DNA of 19,093 bases, from NCBI GenBank assembly GCA_003173915.1, contig PPGL01000063.1, positions 1 to 19,093 on the forward strand, given 5' to 3'. A model generated the notes under the pieces. It saw only the letters and a list, made by a program, of their open reading frames with translations, had not been told where the DNA came from and ran no database searches. Below are positions 13,693 through 19,093 of this stretch, piece after piece. The first letter of the stretch is position 1; each line of letters starts with the position of its first letter. The translations under genes and the position numbers were made by a program. Source of the DNA: Candidatus Levyibacteriota bacterium. Its GTDB lineage: Bacteria; Patescibacteria; Microgenomatia; Levybacterales; UBA12049.

Positions 13693-14460
13693 ATGAAACA
13701 ATCTGGAGTCATATTTACTGCTACAAAGCGTACACCGCTCATGCTGTTGCTCATTGTCTTTTTAGCAACACTTTCTGTTCTCTTTTTTACTGTTTCAAAC
13801 TTTACCCCTCACACCTCTCAAAAAGCTTCGGCTGAGGCAACACAAAGTACTGTCAGCATACAAAACATGCAATTTATGCCACCCCAAATTACAATTCCAG
13901 CAGGAACAACAGTTGTCTGGATGAATCAGGAAGCAAGTCTTGCCCATACAATAACTTCTGATACAGGGCTCTGGGATTCGGGAGAAGTGCAACCTGGACA
14001 AACATTTTCTTTTACTTTTATGAATCCAGGAACATTCACCTATCACTGCAAAATTCATCCATTTATGCATGGAACAATTGTCGTAACAGGAGCTACCTCA
14101 CCAAATCCCCCGCTTATGATGATGCCACCCTCCCCTGCGGTGCCTGTTATTATTCCACAGAGAGTTGTACAAATGCGAATCAATAGATTTTTACAACGAC
14201 CTTTCAACAATAATGTTGTTGTTCCACAAGTAGTCCAAAGACCGACAATGCCATCAACATCTTCTATCCAATCTGTACAATCACAAACAGGAGTTGCTGG
14301 AAATAGTACAATAAGTCAGTGCTCAAGTATCCAAACAAACACATCTGGTACTACTATAAATAACTGCAATATAAATACCAATCAGCAACCAATGCCACAA
14401 ATGCAAACACCAACACAAACAACCACAATGCCTGTTCCCCAACCATTCTCTTCCTATTAA
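13693..14460 (+). CDS. exported/membrane-anchored cupredoxin (plastocyanin-like) with Gln/Asn/Thr-rich tail
   Basis: A 255-residue protein. A basic start (TKR) and one hydrophobic segment (about 14-36) form a signal or anchor. Residues about 50-133 are a type 1 copper domain: His85 in LAHTITSD, Cys119 in TYHCKIHPFMHG, His122 and Met125 are the expected ligands, as in plastocyanin and amicyanin. It probably transfers electrons or holds copper outside the membrane. A long tail (about 135-255) is rich in Pro, Gln, Asn, Thr and Ser, with four more Met in the first part (LMMMPP) and Cys at two places (SQCSS, NNCNI). It looks disordered and surface exposed. No partner oxidase is nearby. The start Met is the only plausible one before the signal segment. 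Confidence 0.88.
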   Translation: MKQSGVIFTATKRTPLMLLLIVFLATLSVLFFTVSNFTPHTSQKASAEATQSTVSIQNMQFMPPQITIPAGTTVVWMNQEASLAHTITSDTGLWDSGEVQPGQTFSFTFMNPGTFTYHCKIHPFMHGTIVVTGATSPNPPLMMMPPSPAVPVIIPQRVVQMRINRFLQRPFNNNVVVPQVVQRPTMPSTSSIQSVQSQTGVAGNSTISQCSSIQTNTSGTTINNCNINTNQQPMPQMQTPTQTTTMPVPQPFSSY

Positions 14461-14501
14461 CCGCTCCATTTTCTGCTGATCCTTATTGTTATTGTTCTAA
14501 T

Positions 14502-14530
14502 TTGACATAATTCCCTACTCCGCTTATACT
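14502..14530 (+). promoter_or_regulatory. promoter of the primary sigma factor gene
   Basis: Perfect TTGACA (14502-14507), a 17-nt spacer, TATACT (14525-14530), then 13 nt to ATG 14544. The predicted leader is about 7 nt, with no Shine-Dalgarno. Confidence 0.8.
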
Positions 14531-14543
14531 ATCCTCTAATATT

Positions 14544-16178
14544 ATGAGTAGGGTTGGAGCCGAACGGTCAAAAGAATCTAGTCGTGCCTATACACCACAA
14601 ACATTGATACCGGTGAGAGCTGCGCTAAGTAAAGGTGGACTCTCCGCCGCACTAGAAGCATTACACGCTTTGGGAGAAGAAAATACACCTTCTGGAAAAT
14701 CTTCCAGACGAGAAGTTTATCACGAAAAGCTTACACACCTTGGCATTATTCCTGATGGAAATGTAGATGCCATGTCCGAGAGACAAAAGACATTACTTGC
14801 TACTACAGTAGCTGTTGCAGGGTACTTTTCCAATTTGGCAACCGATAATCCGGAGTTCCCTTCTCCATTTGACATATTTGGTTCAAGAGTTGACAATAAC
14901 CCAGAAATAGCAGATGCTATAACCAACAGAGCACTATTACTAAAATATCTATTAGAGCATCCTTCACAAAATCGCGCAGCTGTAGCAAATGCTCTAAAAA
15001 TATCTTCACTTGACAACCATTTTAGTTACTTTCGCCGCCTACATCTTATGCCTTCTGATGCGTTCCAAATTGAAGATGGCATGCAGGCGTATGTTAAAAA
15101 ACTTGTGGCGATTATTGATGGTTCACAGCAACCAACAATGGATTTTCTAACAAAAGGACTAAAATTTGCAGAAGAAGCACAAGCAAAATTAAATGGCAAA
15201 GATAATCAACCCTCAGCAAGACGTGGACGTGGCGAAAAAAGAGAATTTGTAGAACCAACAGATGAAGAGTTAGCAATACTCGAAAAAGAAGTGAATGAAA
15301 TGCTCTCCCACCATCCGCATGCAGAATTGGATGCATTATTTGGTGCACTAGAAAATAAAGACGCAATAGGAATGTATTATGCTGACATTTATGGAATTCC
15401 ATTGTTAAGCACAGGGCAAGAACAAATTATCTCTCGCCGGGCGAAAAAAGGAGATAAATCAGCAAGAAAGCGTCTGATAGAAGCAAATACTCGACTTGTC
15501 GCTGACATAGCTAAAAAATATAAAGGTCGCGGACTTTCGCTGCTAGATCTAATTGGTGAAGGCAATATTGGGTTAATACGAGCAGTTGAGAAATTTGACC
15601 CGAATAAAGGCTTTAAATTCTCAACATATGCTACCTGGTGGATAAAACAAGCAATTTTTCGGGCACTAGCAGACAAAGGACGAGAAATTCGAGTTCCAGT
15701 CCACATGTTTGAGAAAATCAACCGAATGACAAGAATAACCTACGAATTATTTCAAGAATTAGGCAAAGAGCCAACACCACATCAACTTGCGGAGAGACTG
15801 GGAGTAGATGAAGAAACAGTCAAAGAATGGATAGCTGCTGCTCAGCAGCCTGTAAGTCTTGAAACACCTATTGGAGACGAAGAGGATTCACACTTAGGAG
15901 ATTTTCTAGAAGACGATGCAGCACAAAACCCATCTGAAGCCGTTGCTCATGAAGCCTTACGTGAGGAAATGAGAGACGCAATGGATAGTTTGACAATACG
16001 CGAACAAGAGGTAATTCGTCTTCGGTACGGACTCGATGATGGACGATCCCGTACACTTGAAGAGGTTGGAAAGGAATTCAATGTAACTCGCGAACGTATT
16101 CGGCAAATAGAAGCAAAAGCCATGAGAAAACTTCGTCATCCATCAAGAACTCACAGACTTCGCGGGTTTCTTGCCTAA
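14544..16178 (+). CDS. rpoD: primary RNA polymerase sigma factor (sigma-70 family)
   Basis: A 544-residue sigma-70 protein. Region 1.2 is visible as [21 protein letters not shown] (about 273-293), and region 2 from [20 protein letters not shown] (about 310) to region 2.3-2.4 [16 protein letters not shown]...[13 protein letters not shown] (to about 392). Region 3 is [22 protein letters not shown], with the 3.2 finger in [16 protein letters not shown]. Region 4.2 has the [23 protein letters not shown]. These are primary-sigma signatures and agree with the TTGACA/TATAAT-type promoters across the window. The first 240 residues do not look like a normal region 1.1. They are helical and include an HTH-like stretch ([20 protein letters not shown], about 145-165) and a basic linker ([10 protein letters not shown]). 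It is monocistronic, with its own strong promoter. Confidence 0.95.
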   Translation: MSRVGAERSKESSRAYTPQTLIPVRAALSKGGLSAALEALHALGEENTPSGKSSRREVYHEKLTHLGIIPDGNVDAMSERQKTLLATTVAVAGYFSNLATDNPEFPSPFDIFGSRVDNNPEIADAITNRALLLKYLLEHPSQNRAAVANALKISSLDNHFSYFRRLHLMPSDAFQIEDGMQAYVKKLVAIIDGSQQPTMDFLTKGLKFAEEAQAKLNGKDNQPSARRGRGEKREFVEPTDEELAILEKEVNEMLSHHPHAELDALFGALENKDAIGMYYADIYGIPLLSTGQEQIISRRAKKGDKSARKRLIEANTRLVADIAKKYKGRGLSLLDLIGEGNIGLIRAVEKFDPNKGFKFSTYATWWIKQAIFRALADKGREIRVPVHMFEKINRMTRITYELFQELGKEPTPHQLAERLGVDEETVKEWIAAAQQPVSLETPIGDEEDSHLGDFLEDDAAQNPSEAVAHEALREEMRDAMDSLTIREQEVIRLRYGLDDGRSRTLEEVGKEFNVTRERIRQIEAKAMRKLRHPSRTHRLRGFLA

Positions 16179-16218
16179 ATTTTTCTAAGTGTAAGAATAT
16201 ATATAAAATTGAGAACTC

Positions 16219-16247
16219 TTGTACTTTTTTTCTTTCTTCGCTATGCT
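16219..16247 (+). promoter_or_regulatory. promoter of MgtC-family gene
   Basis: TTGTAC (16219-16224), a 17-nt spacer, TATGCT (16242-16247), then 6 nt to ATG 16254. Confidence 0.5.
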
Positions 16248-16253
16248 AATTTT

Positions 16254-16916
16254 ATGGACCTTGCTAGTTTTATTCCTCCCTTTGAACAATTACTCCTTCT
16301 CAAACTCATCCTCGCCTTTGTCATTGGTCTTCTTATTGGCTACGAACGCGACCGCGGCGGCAAACCCGCTGGCATGCGAACACAAATGCTTATCTGTGTT
16401 GGCTCGGCACTGTTGGCAGGAATTTCGATTCACTTAGGAGACAACTATGCTTCCCCAAATGGAACTCGTCCAGACCCAGCGCGTCTTATGGCACAAATTG
16501 TCACAGGGATTGGTTTTGTGTGTGCAGGAGTTATTCTCAAAACAAACAACCGAATTACAGGGGTCACAACTGCAGCAACACTCTGGCTTACAGCAGCAAT
16601 TGGAATAGGAATTGGGTCTGGTTTTTACGCATCATCAATTTTGGCAACGGTCTTTATTTTACTTCTTGAACCAATCGCAGCGCTTAAGTCACTGCTTGGA
16701 CTAAAGTCAAATACTTATGTGCTACAAATTAATAGAAAACATGCTGTGGAAGTCGAGCAGTCTATGCAACACTGTCTTATTAAATTCCATACAGATGATG
16801 CACACGAAACCCATATTCAATTTTCTCTTTTTACAAATGACAAAAAACTTGAAGAACTAAAAAAAACACTCACTGCCAAAAATATTTCCTATGATTTAGA
16901 AGAGACCGAAGACTAA
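16254..16916 (+). CDS. MgtC/SapB-family membrane protein
   Basis: A 220-residue protein with about four to five membrane segments (residues 10-150) and a soluble C-terminal domain (about 155-220) of ACT-like size. The family signature is clear: LIGYERDRGGKPAGMRTQMLICVGSALL, with the conserved acidic and Arg residues, then ARLMAQIVTGIGFVCAGVILK and GVTTAATLWLTAAIGIGIGSGFY. MgtC proteins adapt cells to low magnesium or acid and in some bacteria inhibit the F-type ATP synthase; the role here is not known. The longest ORF starts with TTG 16209 upstream of the -10 box; ATG 16254 is 6 nt after it and is preferred. The stop codon lies inside a small hairpin (16912-16927). Confidence 0.9.
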   Translation: MDLASFIPPFEQLLLLKLILAFVIGLLIGYERDRGGKPAGMRTQMLICVGSALLAGISIHLGDNYASPNGTRPDPARLMAQIVTGIGFVCAGVILKTNNRITGVTTAATLWLTAAIGIGIGSGFYASSILATVFILLLEPIAALKSLLGLKSNTYVLQINRKHAVEVEQSMQHCLIKFHTDDAHETHIQFSLFTNDKKLEELKKTLTAKNISYDLEETED

Positions 16917-16927
16917 AGAAGTTTAGT
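16912..16927 (+). terminator. hairpin at the end of the MgtC-family gene
   Basis: ACTAAA-GAAG-TTTAGT, a perfect 6-bp stem with a 4-nt loop, overlapping the stop codon and followed by TCGTTTGCCTTT. Weak termination at best. Confidence 0.3.
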
Positions 16928-16930
16928 TCG

Positions 16931-16959
16931 TTTGCCTTTAGGCAAAAAAGGGGTATACT
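16931..16959 (+). promoter_or_regulatory. msrB promoter with overlapping palindrome
   Basis: TTTGCC (16931-16936), a 17-nt spacer, TATACT (16954-16959), then 6 nt to ATG 16966. The -35 is the left arm of the palindrome TTTGCC-TTTA-GGCAAA (16931-16946), a likely repressor or activator site. Confidence 0.5.
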
Positions 16960-16965
16960 ATAAAT

Positions 16966-17358
16966 ATGCCCTACAATACACTCACTCAAGAAGAAAAACA
17001 CGTTATAGAAGATAAAGGAACCGAACGTCCCTTTACCGGCGAATATGACAATTTTTACCAGGATGGAACCTTTATTTGCCGCAGATGTAATACTCCATTA
17101 TTTTCCAGTAAAACAAAATTTGACGCAGGATGTGGTTGGCCTGCATTTGATGAAAACTATCCAAATGCTGTAAAACGTTTGCCTGATCCCGATGGCATGC
17201 GAACAGAAATTGAATGCGCTCATTGCAGTGCACATTTAGGGCATGTATTTGAAGGAGAAAAATTAACCGACAAAGATACCAGGCATTGTGTTAATTCGTT
17301 GTCCATAAAGTTTATACCTGAAGGAAAAGAACTACCAAAGGTATTGGATACTAATTAA
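16966..17358 (+). CDS. msrB: peptide-methionine (R)-S-oxide reductase
   Basis: A 130-residue, full-length MsrB. It reduces the R epimer of methionine sulfoxide in proteins, normally recycled by thioredoxin. Zinc Cys pairs are C38-R-R-C41 and C84-A-H-C87. The resolving Cys56 is in GCGWPAF, and the catalytic Cys108 is in TRHCVNSLSIKF. No signal peptide, so cytosolic. The start is supported by a -10 box six nt upstream. msrA follows on the same strand after 152 bp, most of it a REP-like element. The pair covers both sulfoxide epimers and could share a transcript. Confidence 0.96.
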   Translation: MPYNTLTQEEKHVIEDKGTERPFTGEYDNFYQDGTFICRRCNTPLFSSKTKFDAGCGWPAFDENYPNAVKRLPDPDGMRTEIECAHCSAHLGHVFEGEKLTDKDTRHCVNSLSIKFIPEGKELPKVLDTN

Positions 17359-17363
17359 AAATT

Positions 17364-17495
17364 TGTCATTTCGACCAAACGGAGTGCGTGGAGACGCCGC
17401 TTCGTAGAAGCTAGCACCCTTGGGGTGAATCTCACTCAACTGAGAGTTGCTAAACTGTTTTTGCATGAGATCCCTCCACTTCGGTCGGGATGACA
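17364..17495 (+). repeat. REP-like imperfect palindromic element between msrB and msrA
   Basis: The left arm TGTCATTTCGACCAAACGGAG (17364-17384, last base omitted from the core match) pairs with the right arm ending TTCGGTCGGGATGACA (17474-17495). Inner arms GAATCTCA (17427-17434) and TGAGATCC (17466-17473) continue the palindrome. GTCATTTCGACC...GGTCGGGATGAC ends are typical of dispersed intergenic palindromes seen in many bacterial genomes. It ends 15 nt before msrA and may form a long hairpin in an msrBA transcript. Confidence 0.75.
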
Positions 17496-17510
17496 AAGAA
17501 TAAATGTAAT

Positions 17511-18056
17511 ATGAAAACTGAACTTGCAACACTTGCTGGTGGATGTTTCTGGTGCACAGAAGCAATATTTAAAAGGCTCAAAGGAGTCACAGCTGTTTTG
17601 CCGGGATACGCTGGTGGGAAAATTGAACATCCTTCATATGATCAAGTTTCTATGGGCAACACTGGTCACGCAGAAGCAATCCAAATAGAATTTGACCCAG
17701 AGCAAATTCCCTACGAAAAAATTCTTGATATTTTTTGGCATACACACAATCCAACAACACTCAATCAGCAAGGAAATGACATTGGTACACAATATCGCTC
17801 GGTAATTTTTTACCATACTGATGAGCAGAAAAAAACAGCAGAGGCATCAAAAAAAGCAATCGAAGAAGAAGGTGTCTACAAAGATCCAATTGTGACAACG
17901 ATAGAGCCATTTACCACCTTTTACGAGGCAGAAAATTATCATAAGGATTATTATGACAGGAATAAACAAGCACCGTATTGTAATTTTGTTATTGACCCCA
18001 AAATCCACAAACTTTTGGAAAAATACGGAAAAGATGTAAAAGAGGAATATAAATAG
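17511..18056 (+). CDS. msrA: peptide-methionine (S)-S-oxide reductase
   Basis: A 181-residue MsrA. It reduces the S epimer of methionine sulfoxide. The catalytic motif GCFWCTEAIF has Cys12. It is followed by the family blocks GYAGGKIEHPSYDQVSMGNTGHAEAI, FDPEQIPYEKILDIFWHTHNPTTLNQQGNDIGTQYRSVIF and FYEAENYHKDYY. A Cys in APYCNFVIDPK may be the recycling Cys. The upstream ATG 17490 is in the right arm of the REP-like element and adds unconserved residues, so ATG 17511 (MKTELATLAGG) is chosen. No separate promoter is clear, so read-through from msrB is possible. Its stop is 1 nt from the stop of the convergent gene. Confidence 0.95.
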   Translation: MKTELATLAGGCFWCTEAIFKRLKGVTAVLPGYAGGKIEHPSYDQVSMGNTGHAEAIQIEFDPEQIPYEKILDIFWHTHNPTTLNQQGNDIGTQYRSVIFYHTDEQKKTAEASKKAIEEEGVYKDPIVTTIEPFTTFYEAENYHKDYYDRNKQAPYCNFVIDPKIHKLLEKYGKDVKEEYK

Positions 18057-18057
18057 T

Positions 18058-18852
18058 TTACCTTCTGGAAGGTTTTCCACCAACTTCTACAGTTTGTTTT
18101 TCCTCTTCAGGCAATTGGTTGGCAGCCCCTGCAGAGTCTAAAGGAAATCGTGGATTCCCTGGAACCCCTGAAGGCTCTTTATCTGAAGGATTACTTGGAG
18201 GGAGAGGAGGTTTTGCCCCACCCATTCCACGCATTAAATCATCATCTGGATTTCCCGCTCGCATGAATCCTAATACAAACGCATCTATCATTGCATCCTG
18301 CAAAACAGCAGATCTATCAGAAATTGGGACTACACTTCCAGTAAAAGCATTAATAAATGTTGAAAAATCTGGAATACGATTTCCAAGCATAAGACGAAAG
18401 TCATTTTGCAAGGCTTCTTTACTTATTGGAGGTAAAAAATCTTCAGAAGCTATCTGAAAACGATTAGGTAATTCTTTTAACACCAAGTACATTGATTCCG
18501 CTAATATACCAGTAGTTGTATTCATTCCGCCCGGACCAAGACCAACACTATCCAAAATTGTAGGAGTACCTCTTTGACCAAAACTAAAAAATGTATACAG
18601 CGATCGTGCAACGATTCCATATGAAACCGCATCTGCCAACATACGGGATTGCTTCGCAACTTCAGGATGCATTGCTTGAATTCTTTTTACCACTCCTGCA
18701 ACTGCATCTGCAGCCTTAGAATTTTTTTGAATACTATCTGCAGTTCTGCGAATATCAAGAATGCCACGTTGTACACCTAAAGAGCGATCTAATGATTGGA
18801 ATATGCTACCAAGTCTTCCTGGTTGAGGATTATATGATGGTCTTTCAGTCAT
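18058..18852 (-). CDS. hypothetical protein with Pro/Gly-rich tail
   Basis: A 264-residue protein not recognised by family. Residues about 10-210 look like a helical soluble domain (DIRRTADSIQKNSKAADAVA, EVAKQSRMLADAVSYGIVAR, PISKEALQNDFRLMLGNRIP), with a Gly-rich loop SVGLGPGGMNTTTG near 103-116. The C-terminal 55 residues are Pro/Gly/Ser-rich and probably disordered. There is no signal peptide or clear membrane segment. The start is firmly set by a promoter six nt upstream. A short hairpin (ACCTT-CTGG-AAGGT, 18060-18073) lies in its 3' end and may help stop transcription from the convergent msrA. Confidence 0.75.
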   Translation of the reverse strand: MTERPSYNPQPGRLGSIFQSLDRSLGVQRGILDIRRTADSIQKNSKAADAVAGVVKRIQAMHPEVAKQSRMLADAVSYGIVARSLYTFFSFGQRGTPTILDSVGLGPGGMNTTTGILAESMYLVLKELPNRFQIASEDFLPPISKEALQNDFRLMLGNRIPDFSTFINAFTGSVVPISDRSAVLQDAMIDAFVLGFMRAGNPDDDLMRGMGGAKPPLPPSNPSDKEPSGVPGNPRFPLDSAGAANQLPEEEKQTVEVGGKPSRR

Positions 18853-18858
18853 ACAAGG

Positions 18859-18887
18859 ATTATATAAAAATTAACCTATAATAGCAA
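18859..18887 (-). promoter_or_regulatory. promoter of the hypothetical gene at 18058-18852
   Basis: On the minus strand: TTGCTA (18887-18882), a 17-nt spacer, consensus TATAAT (18864-18859), then 6 nt to ATG 18852. Confidence 0.7.
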
Positions 18888-18951
18888 GGCGGCTATTAGA
18901 TAACATGGAAGAATTTACTGGGTTAATTGAGAAAATAAACGATCTTTTCTT

Positions 18952-19092
18952 TCAGCGCCGGACTCCTCCGCCACGATTAGCTAAAGCACTAATTCCCAAA
19001 GCATCTGGAGCTCGCAAGGGAGGACTTAATTGAATTTGTGCTAAAGCTCGAAGTTGTGGCAATTGCACTTGCCTTCCTTCCGCATCTAAATC
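18952..19092 (-). CDS. 3' end of a hypothetical gene (cut by the window edge)
   Basis: An open frame enters from the right edge and runs 46 codons (DLDAEGRQVQLPQLRALAQI to ...LANRGGGVRR) to a TGA at 18954-18952. The Pro/Leu/Arg/Ala-rich end resembles the disordered ends of its neighbour, and it would lie 65 bp upstream of that gene's promoter on the same strand. A short plus-strand frame (18905-19033) overlaps it, so the call is tentative. Confidence 0.4.
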   Translation of the reverse strand, partial: DLDAEGRQVQLPQLRALAQIQLSPPLRAPDALGISALANRGGGVRR

Positions 19093-19093
19093 A

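Noticed and set aside
18905..19033. Short plus-strand ORF of 42 codons starting MEEFTGLIEKINDLF
   Set aside because: Overlaps the minus-strand frame entering from the right edge and lacks a -10 at the spacing seen for other genes. It remains possible if the minus frame proves false.
1..19093. CRISPR array, insertion sequence, prophage or toxin-antitoxin module
   Set aside because: No regularly spaced repeats, transposase, integrase, phage structural gene or toxin/antitoxin pair was seen.

Overview
The window is AT-rich, compactly coded bacterial chromosome. It has small intergenic gaps (none above 300 bp), almost no Shine-Dalgarno sequences, small anchored surface proteins and several proteins of no recognised family. 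Together these suggest a Candidate Phyla Radiation (Patescibacteria) genome, perhaps Microgenomates-like. This placement is an inference; no marker here proves it. TAA, TAG and TGA all appear to be used as stops, so there is no sign of a recoded stop.

Layout. (1) 1-578 is a translation block: tRNA-Tyr(GTA), tRNA-Thr(GGT), rpmG (L33) and tRNA-Trp(CCA). In many bacteria secE-nusG-rplK follows this block, but here it gives way to accessory genes. (2) 579-7430 is a mosaic of single genes in mixed orientation: an EamA transporter, a methyltransferase-like gene split by an in-frame TAG, an anchored Thr-rich protein, an RDD membrane protein, a SAM methyltransferase, a second anchored protein and an alpha/beta hydrolase. 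Five copies of a dispersed direct repeat, all in one orientation, separate these genes into units of one or two genes. (3) 7433-13552 holds a second EamA transporter, a SLOG-like Rossmann protein, a large histidine kinase with an N-terminal excisionase/MerR-type HTH, an NADPH-dependent FMN reductase-like protein, and a tandem pair of paralogues of unknown family. (4) 13693-18056 is more housekeeping: an exported cupredoxin, the primary sigma factor with an unusual N-terminal part, an MgtC/SapB-family membrane protein, and msrB and msrA separated by a REP-like palindromic element. (5) 18058-19093 contains a hypothetical gene and the 3' end of another, both on the minus strand.

Regulation. Most genes carry their own promoter, with a -10 hexamer (TATACT, TATAAT and similar) ending only 6-13 nt before the start codon. 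In eight genes the gap is exactly 6 nt, which places the predicted +1 on the first base of the start codon. Several of these have a -35 at a 17-nt spacing. Mostly leaderless mRNAs from single-gene transcription units are therefore the best reading, and I used this signature to move many start codons downstream of the longest ORF. The cupredoxin, FMN reductase and Msr genes suggest redox stress handling, but no operon ties them together.
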